Positions 27,490 to 37,780 of a stretch of 64,000 bases of DNA are shown here, piece after piece; the first letter of the stretch is position 1, and each line of letters begins with the position of its first letter. This DNA is from Adiantum capillus-veneris (lineage: Eukaryota > Streptophyta > Polypodiopsida > Polypodiales > Pteridaceae). Under the pieces are notes generated by a model that was not told the origin of the DNA, did no database searches, and saw only the letters and a program-made list of their open reading frames with translations. The stretch lies in NCBI GenBank assembly GCA_014529385.2, contig CM043958.1, positions 88,328,025-88,392,024 of the forward strand. Reading direction: 5' to 3'. The position numbers were made by a program, and so were the translations under genes.

Positions 27490-27521
27490 CATTAGGGGAA
27501 TTTTGAGGTCATTTTTGTGCC
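27490..27521 (+). repeat. Left terminal inverted repeat of E1
   Basis: 32 bp, matching the right end with a single T/C difference at position 23. The first nine to ten bases are shared in pattern with E2 and E3. Confidence 0.95.
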
Positions 27522-27871
27522 TTTTAGCGTGTAGAGAGAGAGAGTGGTCTCAACCAATGGTTGAAGAGCTTCCGTTACGGAACCTCTATTTTTGAAAACT
27601 CACAAAAAAAGCAAATATTCTATCTTTACCGCAACTTTGAGCTAGTAAATAGCAATGTAAACAAGTAAAAGTGCAAAGGCATTCAATAGCTGTCGCTTTT
27701 AGAAAGACGTAGTTCTCATATTATATTGTTTTCATTTTGCACGTCGTCATCATAAAACAACGTTTGGATTCTATCTCATGATCTTTTCCAGATTCGAACT
27801 GTTTTTTGCACATTCTGCTTATTCTTCTCTTGAACTCAGGCTAAACTTCTCTGCTCATTTCTTTTTTCACC

Positions 27872-29176
27872 ATGGAATCTTCATCACGATCAAAACGACC
27901 AAGAACTTCCATTGAAGCCATTGTCACTTACAACACGACTGATCAAAATGGAGAATGGATTCCAATAACTATACACAAAGGAACGTGGATACTGATGCAA
28001 CAGAACAAGAGAATAAAGTCTTCCACCAAAAACTCTTTCTTGGCGGGATGGAAGGGTATTGTTAAAGATTTCAGCTTTGGCGACAACAAAAAATCAATCA
28101 AAGAGGTGCTGGTGCAGCATGTGTACATGCATAAAGATCTGCATATTGACTCAGAGAGTTCTACTTTGCCATTACATAGACCAAACTGTAAGTCTCTTAA
28201 GTTAAATCCTTATTTGTAATGTATGTTGTATAAGGTTATTTGTTGTACAGATTTGTATCCTTCAAACATTATGGAATGGCAGCCAGTAGAATGTGTTATA
28301 AATATTCTGGATGTGTGTCATGGATCAATTGGTGAAGAAATATACAAGGGAAGGACTAAGGGTTCATTGGCAGAGAATGGAATATTCTTCTTTGACCATT
28401 ATTATGTTCCACCTAGAAGGACTGGAGAACTTGGAGCCACAACCAAGCTAGACTTGCCTGATATCAAAAGTGGAGAATGGTCACTCCCTAGCTCAAATAC
28501 AAGTGAGGGCTACAGGTGCAAACTGTTTTGTGAGATTCAAAAGTGTTTGAAAGCAAACATAGCAAGCAAACAGAGTAGAATTTCTATATTCATGCCCATT
28601 ACAGTTTTTGTAGACTTCTTCTCTAATGCTGAAGTCAGAAAATCTAGAACAATGTTTTCAGTGAAGACTTTAGACTCAGCAAATGTACTTGAATTTGTGG
28701 ATGAGGGTTGGAACACCAAAACAGTGAATGGAATCACTTGTAGTGTGCAAGCTGGCTCAATTGCTTGCAAATACATGATAGGGACACAAAACTTCATTAT
28801 GTCATTTTATTACAGAAGATGGCACTATGTTGGTGGTCAGCTAACTCCACTTGATCAAGACATGGAGGACTTCATTGACAGCCCAATAAAAGACATTGAT
28901 ATATGGGTAAACAATGAGCATCTGTCAATTGTAAAGATAAGAGGCATGTGTAGCTTACATCAATTGAGATTGGACCTGCAAAATGATGAAATTGAACTGC
29001 CCACAACATTCTGCTTTCAAATAAATGGTGGAAAGGTAACTGTTATCCCTAAAAGTCTCTTATTCTCTTATTGGTTCTTTATTTAACTTGGACTGTTTTT
29101 GTAGGTATCAAAAAGGAATGAAAAGAGGCTACAGTGCAAGGGCATCTTGGATGGCATTGTACATTTGGTGCCTTAA
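27872..29176 (+). CDS. E1 gene A: BAH-like protein with possible ubiquitin-like C-terminus (3 exons)
   Basis: Exons 27872-28187, 28251-29035 and 29105-29176 join in frame through GT-AG introns of 63 and 69 bp to give 390 residues. Start is the ATG in caccatggaatc. The N-terminus has a basic SKRPR motif. Residues about 30-165 have the strand pattern of a bromo-adjacent homology domain: GTWILMQQ, WKGIVKDF, VLVQHVYMHKDL, LYPSNIMEWQPVECVINILDV and later FFFDHYYVPPR. BAH domains bind nucleosomes or modified histone tails. The last about 70 residues (from IKDIDIWVNNEH to FCFQINGGK and the short last exon) resemble a ubiquitin-like or PB1-like fold. Both assignments are by eye. A chromatin-reading role would fit the H3-like product of gene B, but that is inference. 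Confidence 0.6.
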
Positions 29177-29193
29177 ACATCCTTCAAGGCAAT

Positions 29194-29287
29194 TTTGTAA
29201 CACATGACCTGCAAGGATCTTATTTTGTATCACATGACCTGCAAGGATCTTGTTTTGTATCACATGACCTGCAAGGATCTTATTGAA
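29194..29287. repeat. 30-bp minisatellite, three copies
   Basis: cacatgacctgcaaggatct begins at 29201, 29231 and 29261. It lies in the space between the converging genes A and B of E1. Confidence 0.93.
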
Positions 29288-29431
29288 ATAAAGATCTAAA
29301 AGGATCTTTATTTTGTTATTGAAATGCAACTTTTCCAAACATCAATGATTTTACTTCAATGATTTGATTTTGTAATAGAGTCTTAAAACAAGGTGATAAA
29401 AATGTATTCAATTTCAAATATTTGCAATTAC

Positions 29432-29530
29432 ATAGACAATTGGATACAAGTGGGCTATAGAATAGACAATTGGATACAAGTGGGCTATAGAATAGACAAT
29501 TGGATACAAGTGGGAAGCTTGATACAAGTG
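29432..29530. repeat. Second 30-bp minisatellite, three and a half copies
   Basis: atagacaattggatacaagt recurs at 29433, 29463 and 29493, with a shortened fourth copy. It has the same 30-bp period as the adjacent array but a different sequence. Confidence 0.92.
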
Positions 29531-29672
29531 GGCTACAATTAGAGTGGGCTACAAAAAGCTAGAATAGTTTTCTGCCAGGAGTTTTCCTATCCCTAGGGGT
29601 TGGTGCTTTTGCAGTGGGCTCTTTTGTCCTAGGAGATTTTCTTGTGGGCTCTTTGGCAGGAGGGCTTGAGGA

Positions 29673-31636
29673 CTACTTCCTCTTTCTCTTATCATCCATC
29701 TCTTCACTTGCCTTTTCCTGCTCACCACTCTCTTCTTCCTCTTCACTTCCCTTTTCCTCTTCTAGTTTTGCTTTCCCCTTTGCCTTTTCTAGCTTTGCTT
29801 TCCCCTTCTCTTCAACATCATCATCTTTAAATACCTCTTGCAGTTGTCCATTTGCTTCAATCATATACTTGATAATCTTTGCTCTTGTCAACCATACATG
29901 GTTCTCACTATAGCACTCTCTGTTGATCTATACAAAGCAATAGAAAGCAAGTTTTAGGAACAATAAAATGAGAAAAAATACAGCTGGCAAATATGAAATA
30001 TGCTATACTTCTATATTCTGATTGTCATTGCAGTATATGAAGTCCAAGAGGAGCTTGGCATTTGTCACTACCCTCCATCCACATGAATGGCTTTCAGGCT
30101 GGATTGGAACCTGCAACTCATTACATGTATTTATGGGAAAAAATATTTGAGGATAATCCATTGAAGTGAACAAAGCATAAAGAATTCCAACCTTCACAAC
30201 TGAAAATTGGATTTCAGTCAGCATCTTTGGCATGGGTGGACAATTCTCCAGTGTCTCTATAAATCTTGTAGCAGCACTGTCCAAAATTCTTTATTAAAAG
30301 TATGTGCTTGAGGTTCTGCTTGTGGTTTACAAAATGTGTATGCTACTATACTTACAATTTTGCTTGACCATGTACTCCAGCAAGAGAATTGACAAAGTAG
30401 CATTTTATTTTCACAATATCAATTGCAATTAAAATCCAATGTGAGCTATAAAAAAAGCCTCAGTTAGCCTTCTAACATGAATTAGTAAATTCTCTTCACA
30501 AGGTGTAGGTAGGAAACTTACCTCTCATGATAAGGAATCAAGAAAATTTCACAGATTTCCAAGTCCACATGAATCAACCACTTTGTGAGCTCTCTAATAT
30601 TTGTCTCTGTCCTGAGAAAGTGGGAGATAGAAGGGTCTTAAAATTCCACCTTTTGTTGAAGGTCTGGCTCATATGTATGCATCATTAACATGGTACAAGA
30701 TATTGTTATATAAAGAGTTCTTGCTATAAACAAAAATACAGAGGAAAACAAAAACAACCTGAGGCATGTGATAAGGAGTGGAGAATTCATCTCCTTGGTC
30801 CAGTCCTTGAGAATTTCCAAGGTCTTAGAGTCAAGTGAATTGTAATCCTCCCTAGGATCCTCATCACTGAATAGAGCGACAACAAAACCAGTAGGATTGA
30901 CACTCCTCAAGAGGGGCACTAGCCGAGGTTCCAACAAGTCAAGCTCCTTTCTCTCTGCAATTTCCTTGTCTTCCTTTGCTCTCTTTTTCCTTTCCTTTTC
31001 CTCTTCTTCAGTAATATCAACTACTCCTACTTCAGGCTCCTTGGGCTTCCTTCATGGAGGAATGTTGAGAATATTAAAGGCCTTAATATCATGCATAGGG
31101 ATAGGCTCCAACATTCTTGAAAACCTGTATCTCAGCCTCCTGAGAGTGATCATGTCTTTGTCCATCAAAGTAACCCTATGGGCATGAGCTGCACAGATAT
31201 AGGCATCTTGGAAAAGCTCAATCATAAATTCCTCAGAAGCCTCCTGGATACATGCCAATGCAGTTCTAGTCCACCTCATGTCAATCTTGTACTCCTCTGC
31301 AACTTGTCTGCATAGTCTTTGGAAGGGAAGTTTGGGAATTGCAAGATTGATGGCCTTTATGGCCTTCCTTATCTCTCTTAGACATTTGACCCCCTGCTTG
31401 AACTTTCTCTTTGTAAGGAGAGGCTTAAGCTGCAGTGGCTTGGAAGCTTTCCTCTGATGTGTAGTTTTTCTTTTGCTTGGTTGAGGGTCAGGTGTGCTTG
31501 GTTTAGGGTCCTTCCTCTGAGATGTGCTCTTCTTTGGTTTGGAAGTACCAACTGAAGCTTTGCTAGGCTGAGCTTCTTCTTCATCTTTGGATAGAGGCTT
31601 ATCAACCTTCCTTGCAGTCTTCTTGGTCCTTGCCAT
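29673..31636 (-). CDS. E1 gene B: histone H3-like domain fused (across a TGA) to a Ulp1/C48-type protease
   Basis: Six exons (31636-30759, 30611-30522, 30445-30356, 30288-30192, 30110-30009, 29927-29673) join in frame through GT-AG introns, giving 504 codons. The start ATG gives MARTKKTARK, as in the H3 tail. Residues 86-171 match the H3 fold: LREIRK (alpha-N), KLPFQRL, a loop 1 of canonical H3 length, and HAHRVTLM. Codon 195 is TGA (31052-31054), but the same frame continues through a charged helix to a protease domain with SHW (H325), FVNSL (N342 where Asp is usual), Q389 and SCGW (C395), the order of Ulp1 SUMO proteases. The tail is Lys/Glu-rich and ends KRKRK. In this copy the product may stop at 194 residues. 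Whether the active parent was one fusion protein or used readthrough is unknown. Confidence 0.78.
31052..31054 (-). other. In-frame TGA between H3-like and protease parts of gene B
   Basis: The codon lies between cattcctcca and aggaagccc on the coding strand. It is the only stop in the predicted spliced frame before the terminal one. A CGA-to-TGA change, as expected from deamination of methylated CpG, would explain it. Confidence 0.85.
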
Positions 31637-31820
31637 CTTCAAAAGGGATAGGAATGATTGTTACACAAAAAACATTAGTAAAAAAAGTAAACGATGTATA
31701 TTTAATTTTTATTATTACTTTATCAAAGTAAACTCCTCCTTTTCGACATAGTGGCACACATTTCCATACAAAGTGGAACACATTGCGGTGAGACCCCGTA
31801 CGCGAAATCACAAAGGGACC
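31637..31820. promoter_or_regulatory. Divergent promoter region of E1 genes B and C
   Basis: 184 bp between the two divergent start codons. It contains an AT-rich tgtatatttaatttttatta stretch that could serve as TATA elements for either side. No specific operator is recognisable. Confidence 0.5.
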
Positions 31821-32705
31821 ATGAAGAAGATTTCCCAGGCTGAGGAGGACCAGGAGAAAGAGGAGATAGAGATGGAGTTCCATGAAGAGGAAGAGAAGCT
31901 ACAAAGCACTGAGATGCTGGACATTGCAAAATTTAAAGCAGAAAACATCACTAAAGTGGAGAATGTTGACATTGAGGATGAAGATGTTGATCCTTTGCAT
32001 TGCACAGCAACATTTCCCACATACAAAGTTAACAAAAAGGAATATGTTTTGCTGAATGACATTCAACATCTTTTTGATCTAAGGGAAGATTATGCTTTGG
32101 CAGTTTTGGCTGAGTGGGGATCTAATGACATAGGATTTATTGATTACTCACCTTGCCCCTTAGCAGTCTTGGACACAGAGGGAGAAAATTTTATTGACAG
32201 CTCAAGTGTTGGAAAGCATGTGCAGGACCCTGTCTTATTAATGTGCTGAACAATTAACCAAGACATATTTTTGCACATTGAAATACTGGACACAGACAAA
32301 TTCCTTGGCAAGGGGAAGGGTTCCAGACCCTTAAATTTAGGAAGGAACCAGAGCTTGGGACACTTTATTGGGAAGCTCAACAAAGAGACTGTCATTATAT
32401 TCCATAACAAGTTTACAAGAGAACCATTGCTGCCAATGCTTGCAATTAAAGCACTTGCAAAGGTTGTTGGTTCATATCAGCTTCCTCCAGGGTTAGAGAA
32501 GTTAATATTGGTGGAAAAGGAGGAATCCATCAGAATTTTTGGATTCTTCCCTGGCCTTACTGGTTCTAGAGCTGGTTATTTTGCAACAATGGCATCCTAT
32601 GTACTTGCCCACTCTGGGGACCTCAAGAGACAAATGATAGGCTACAATAAGCAAAAGTTTCTGAAGTTTAGGGGTGAAGTTGATGTACCTTCATCAAAAG
32701 ACTGA
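31821..32705 (+). pseudogene. E1 gene C: unrecognised protein with one in-frame TGA
   Basis: From the ATG of gaccatgaagaag one frame of 295 codons runs to the TGA at 32703-32705 and is broken only by a TGA at codon 143 (32247-32249). An earlier in-frame GTG at 31773 is not used. The N-terminal 45 residues are Glu/Lys-rich. Then come a region with EYVLLNDIQHLFDLREDYA and, after the stop, LGHFIGKLNKETVIIFHNKF and SIRIFGFFPGL. I do not recognise the family and find no transposase triad or nuclease motif. An intron around the stop would be only about 34 bp, which is implausible, so a premature stop is more likely. It ends 6 bp from the stop codon of the converging gene D. Confidence 0.6.
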
Positions 32706-32711
32706 CTTTGC

Positions 32712-35446
32712 TCAAACCTGTACTTTGGCCCACTTTCTACCTTGTCTCTCTCTTGTAGCTAGCCATTGTAAGAATTTTTCATTTGCAGATGAACTATTAT
32801 ATGAATTTTGTCTTTTCTGCTTGTTCCTGTGTAAGGCATTTGCTAAATCTGAGTTCAGTAGTGCTTTCTTTGTCATTTTTGATCTATTTCTATGCCATAT
32901 TTGTCTATAGAACCATTGGAAAACCTCAAGCAAGCTGTTTGCCTTCACTGCACCTCCTCCATGTCTTGTATGCTTGAAAAACTTGGTTCTTGCTTGATAA
33001 TGGGATTTCTCCATGCCTTGTGTAGACCATATGGACAGGGAGCCCCATCTCTTTACAAACCAGGGAGTGTGATTGTAAATTATATGCTGGCAAAGTAAAA
33101 GTGTGTGAATAATTAGTAAGTATGAGATTAATCATATGCTTCCAAACTAAAAGTATGTACATATTAAAAAGGTCAGAAAATAAATAAAAAACTTACCATG
33201 TAATGTGTGAATTCCTGATCCCAAGCATCTTTCATTGCACTTCTGAAGTTATTGAGCACTTTCTTGAAATTTGGCAGATCATTTTTGCCCCAGGATGTCT
33301 TATCACAGTAGGAAAATACTTTGTCTAGTGATTCCCATACCTCTGCCTTTTTGTTTCTTGATGTACCTTCAAGACCATGATCTTTGATGGCATTGTGGAG
33401 AGCTTTCCACTGGTTATACTTCACATTGGATGAACCCTTCTTGGCATTTACCTTTCCTAGTTTGCCATGAAACCCTAGGAAAGCTCTGGCCTTCACACCA
33501 CCAATAGATACCTTTCTAGGCACATTGTTTCCATTTGAAGACCTCTTCAGGTCTGTTTCAATCTTAACCTTACCACTGTGAAGGCCAATTTCTGATAAAA
33601 CCCTTTCAATACATTTGATTGCAGCATCTCTAGCTGCTTTTGGCTGTAACTTCCAGGCAAACCCCACATACAGATGTACAATTTTCTCCACAATTCTGCA
33701 AAGAGCATGCAGAGTGCATATGTGGACATTAGCAAGTGGAATATTTAAAACTGCTTTGAAGTTTGGATCTTGAGTATGCCTATTGGGTGCTTTGTTCCAA
33801 TTTGCAGGATTACATTCTTTTGCTGATGCCATACAATACAGACAAGGGCTCTTTGCCATAGCTCCTTTGGAGACATTGTACATACATTTAAGGGTTTTAA
33901 GGTCTCCTCCCATGTGCCATTCCACCCTGTAACTTCCAAACCCTTCAACTTCAAGCTCTTTCCCTAATTCTTGTGCATTAATGACTTCGGGTATTGTTGT
34001 TTGATGGAAAACCCAGTCCAGAACATCAAAGTCTTCACTCTCTACTTCAAAAGCACCTAGCCACCAGACATTCTTCTCCGATTGCACGCTGAAGTACTTG
34101 GTATCCTTCGGTTTCAATGCTCTGTTCATTAAAGTTATGGAAATCCTCTCAATTTTTCTGTTCTTAACAATCTCACATTCATCAAGCTTTATCACAAAAC
34201 TGACAACACCATTTGCTTCTGTATGCTCCAGCTCATAGAATCTGATCATTTCCTTCTGAAGTGTCTTCAAGTCAAGGAAAATATTATTGAACTCGTCAAA
34301 TTGAAGATCCCTCTTTTTACCATGATAGGTACCATGAATGTGGTGAGGCTCACCCAACATCTCCATTATCCTCTCATTGATCTTTTTCCTTGCCTGCTGC
34401 ACAATGGATGGCTTTGGAAGCAAAGAGGACCTGACCTTACATTGCTTTAACCTTGACTTCATATTTCTGAACAGCTTGCTATAACCATCTCTGCTAATGC
34501 CTACCTTATCCATAGTATATTGCACATCCTCCTTGTCCAAGCAAGAGCTCTGCAAAAATCCCTCAATGCACTGCTCCTTTGCCTTTTTAAACTTCTTCTC
34601 TCTGAAAATCTTTTTGGCAACCTTGAGAGGTAAAACATCACAATAATGTTTAGCTGCCATTTCCATGTTTGATGCAGAGTTTGGTTGTAGCAAAGTCCTA
34701 AATCAAAAGGTACAAAATTAACTGATTATTGTCCAAATGACACCAACAAAATAAACAAACTAAATTAAAGTTAACTGAATATTAATCATTTAATAAAGAA
34801 CAATAGCATAATAACAATAACATAAGCATAATAATGTGGAGCAGAATCATAATACAACTTAACAAAAAGATTAACAACCTAACATAAGCAGAATCATATA
34901 AAATAAGCATAAGAAGAATCATATAAAACAACAATACCTTGCTGCTCTGATTCTCCTGCTGCAACCTCCTCCACCACGTCTCAAGGCTTCAATGTTCTTT
35001 AACTTCTTTTCTCTTTGTCTGTTTTCTAACATTGTATTCTTGCTTCTAGCTTGTTTGAGCTGAGTTTGTAGCTTTTCTTTGCTCTCTTTACATTCCTCAA
35101 GTTGTTGTTTAAGAGTATTTATCATTTGTTTGGTCAAATGATCTTCTAACTTAAGAATATCTCTCTCTGCCGCAAGACTCTGTGTATAACCCAGCAACCC
35201 TCTTTGACCATCACCCACAAATTTTATCAAAGATGAACAATTTGAGAATGGGGGAGTGCTCTTTGTCATTGGGTCCACTGGATACAATCTTCCATCAGTC
35301 CAGAGATCAATGTGATTTTTTTGATCTTGCCGCATTGCTTCAAATATGGACGAGGACACCTCTGCACATTTGTTTCTCTTGTGCACTGGACAATATTCTT
35401 CATTTAGCTCAATGTGTAGATGGTATAAGCTTCTTCTCTTCCTCAT
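32712..35446 (-). CDS. E1 gene D: candidate DDE-type transposase with coiled coil and Cys/His cluster (3 exons)
   Basis: Exons 35446-34938, 34697-33197 and 33086-32712 join in frame (introns of 240 and 110 bp, GT-AG) to give 794 residues. The start ATG gives MRKRRSLYHLHIELNEEYCP. Residues about 100-160 form a charged coiled coil. The core has an acidic residue at D342 (KLDECEI), a second at D435 (WHMGGDLKTL), a CLYC pair at 455-458, H495 and H500 (VHICTLHALCRIVEK), and E696 in exon 3 (STQGMEKSH). Acidic residues split by a Cys/His insertion, with a C-terminal Glu, recall RNase H-fold transposases such as the RAG1/Transib and KDZ groups, but I cannot assign a superfamily. It is the only E1 protein suited to cut and join ends, which is inference. 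No in-frame stops are seen, so it may be intact. Confidence 0.72.
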
Positions 35447-35742
35447 GGAAGTCTGTTAACAGTATTTGTCAGAGATAGTACTATAGGAAAAAGCTGTGCA
35501 GATACGAGGAAGAAGACGACACAGAAAAGGTTTGTTTCAGCTTTTGGAAATTTTGAATTTTGGGCCAGAATTGACGTTTTCGTTAGTTTTGGAGGGAGTA
35601 TTTTTTAGAATACGAAAGATCCTAGAAAGATTTGACAATGACATGTTTCGGTGGAGGTAAAAAGGATGCAAACTCACCTTTTTACAAACATTTCACTATT
35701 TTTTAAATAAAGTATATATTCTCTCTCTACATATTCTTACAG
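35447..35742. other. E1 right subterminal region and gene D upstream DNA
   Basis: 296 bp between the gene D start and the right inverted repeat. It should hold the gene D promoter and any transposase-binding sites, but no clear motif stands out. Confidence 0.5.
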
Positions 35743-35774
35743 GGCACAAAAGTGACCTCAAAATTCCCCTAATG
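35743..35774 (-). repeat. Right terminal inverted repeat of E1
   Basis: The reverse complement starts CATTAGGGGAATTTTGAGGT and matches the left end over 32 bp with one mismatch. It is followed directly by the Copia sequence tgtatacccaac. Confidence 0.95.
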
Positions 35775-36930
35775 TGTATACCCAACTAATGATGAAACAA
35801 TCCCAAATCTTTCATGTTGAAAGTAGCATTCAAATCAGCCTTAAATTCAACAATATGTCTCTCATTTGGTCCAGTGATCAACAAATCATCCACATAAAGA
35901 ACCACAATGAGAAGTACATCACCCTCACGCTTTACATAAATGTGCTTTTTGTTGGACTGTTATGAAAGCCTCGTTTGACAAAATGAGTGTCAGGCTTCTC
36001 ATACCAAGCACTACGAGATTTCTTCAACCCATACAAAGATTTGTTACTCTTGTCATTTCTTGACAAAACAGTAAGGCTATGTTACATGAACTTCCTTAAA
36101 TATGTCACCATTCAAGAAGGCAGTAACAATGTTTGATTGATGTACATCCCAACCAAAATGAGCTTCCAATGCACATGGAAAATGCATAGTAGTCATACGA
36201 CAAGTGGGAGCAAAAATCTCTTCATAATCTATGCCTTTTTGCTGCGCATAACCCTTTGCAACAAGTAGAGCCTTATAGCAATCAATCTCACCATCTTGCT
36301 TGCGTTTCAACTTATAAACCCAATTGGTACCAATGGCCTTTTGCTAGGAGAAAAGTCACATAAAGTCCATGTGTCATTTTATATAAGTGCAACATATTCT
36401 GATTGCATGGCAGCCATCCAATTTTTCTTAATTCTATGCTTCATCAAAAGACAGAGGTTGCTTACATCATGTAAGCTAGACACAGCCAAAGCATAACAAT
36501 CTGATGCATAAGATGCATGGCAAGAGCCTAAATGAGTGCGACTAGACAAAGGTGCATCCAATTTTCTATCACACAATGTATGCACTAGCCATTTTGGAAT
36601 ACCTCTAGCTTGCTCATTTTCACCCGTTTCCTCACCAAGTACATCTTGTACATCTGCATGAGTAATACTATGATCTATAACATTTTTAGAAACCCCCATA
36701 GGCTGTACATTTGCCTCGTTGGAATTTACATTTGAACTTCCACCACTGAAAAGAGGCAACAAAGTGTCATAAATGTCATGTGATCTGACATTACTGTCTC
36801 TAGTACATGACAACAAGGGCTGTGGCCACCACTTGTTTGGTTTTAGGCATTGTGAACACAATTTAAGGAAGTATTGCTTAGATTCTCTATTGTTTAGTAA
36901 GTTAGATAAATATTCCATAGCCCTCAAGAA
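35775..36930 (-). pseudogene. Copia family 1, copy C: RT region (5' part)
   Basis: Continuation of the interrupted Copia. The frame at 36077-36310 has YAQQKGIDYEEIFAP and FGWDVHQSNIVTAFLNGDIF. The frame at 36379-36927 holds the linker between integrase and RT. Several stops are present. The equivalent DNA is at 51152-51375 and 56750-57573. Confidence 0.85.
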
Positions 36931-37780
36931 ACCATCCGGTGATTTAAGAGATGTCTGAACTTTCGGTGGTCTTTCAATAGTGTGACCTAAGTCCTTAGAT
37001 AGTGAGGCGTTCTAGGGAGGTGGGTAACAAGAGAGACGACCTCTAAACACCTAAGTAGTATTATTTGTTATTTGAGAGACAAATAATATGCTAAAAATGG
37101 ACGTATTATTTTTTGACCCAAATTATACGGTGCTATGGAAGTCTGTCTTTTGTATAACTTTTAGATTTTTGATCAAAGTAGACATTGATCAAAAGATTCT
37201 TCAATTGAAAAAAACTTTGTTCGAAAAATTAATCGATCGAAGACATGATTGAGCGAAAAAAAATTTATTTAAACCACCAGTGCGCAATCCCTTTAGCTCA
37301 TTTGACATCACAAAAGGTAATTCAAGTGAGAAACAAGATTGAAAAAAGAAATATTTTGATTTTTAAATCTTTTGAAATCTAAAAAATAGTTGAAAATAAA
37401 TTTGCTAAAAGAAGAATTAAATAGTTGATCAAAATTTGAATGATTTTTTTTTAGGGTCAAATAGTAGAAAGCTTTGTATGTTGTGTAGAGCTTAAACTCT
37501 CACTCATTGCAAGGTGTGTTTATTTTATAGGAGTCACTTGCTATGTTCTTAGTTTATTGACACGTGGAAGTGAATTGCTGATATACTGTAGAGGTTTCCA
37601 TGGTGTGCAAGAGTGTAGGTAATCACTTTACAAAATATAATGTAATAAAGGTCAGTTTTATTTAGTTCAATGTTTGATTTTTTGATGTGTAGAGATTTTC
37701 TCGCCTCAAAGTGAACATAGATAGAATTTGTTTTGTCTTATGTAGAGCCATCACACTACGCTCTCATTGGAATTAACTTA
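36931..37780. other. No gene seen
   Basis: AT-rich, unique-looking DNA with short frames only. No inverted-repeat ends are evident. Confidence 0.5.

Larger units (their letters stand above)
27490..35774. mobile_element. E1: 8285-bp CATTAGG-family DNA transposon with four genes
   Basis: The ends are inverted repeats starting CATTAGGGGAATTTTGAGGT (27490-27521 and 35743-35774, 32 bp with one mismatch). The left flank gcttaaac and right flank tgtatacc are joined directly in the paralogous Copia at 51151 and in the plus-strand Copia near 39130. The element is therefore an exact insertion with no target-site duplication. Inside are gene A (+), gene B (-), gene C (+) and gene D (-). Composition and short introns suggest a plant-adapted element. 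It is present in only one of two near-identical duplicated segments, which implies recent insertion. The superfamily is not one I can name. Confidence 0.93.

Noticed and set aside
31052-31636. The H3-like protein as a host centromeric CENH3 gene
   Set aside because: It lies inside the transposon boundaries, has canonical loop 1 length, an altered C-terminus and the same frame as a protease.
31637-31642. Start of gene B two codons earlier (at 31642)
   Set aside because: That codon is TTG. The ATG at 31636 gives MARTKK, the exact H3-like N-terminus.
31773-31820. Upstream extension of E1 gene C starting at 31773
   Set aside because: The first codon there is GTG, not ATG. The ATG at 31821 is the first plausible start.
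32216-32262. A micro-intron removing the TGA of gene C
   Set aside because: GT and AG dinucleotides exist (about 32231-32264), but the intron would be about 34 bp, shorter than all others in E1 (63-240 bp).
27490-35774. E1 as a Polinton/Maverick
   Set aside because: No protein-primed DNA polymerase, retroviral-type integrase, packaging ATPase or capsid gene is visible, the inverted repeats are only 32 bp, and the 6-bp duplication is missing.
27490-35774. E1 as a CACTA element
   Set aside because: The ends read CATTAGG rather than CACTA, no TNP2 blocks occur inside, and no 2-3 bp duplication is present.
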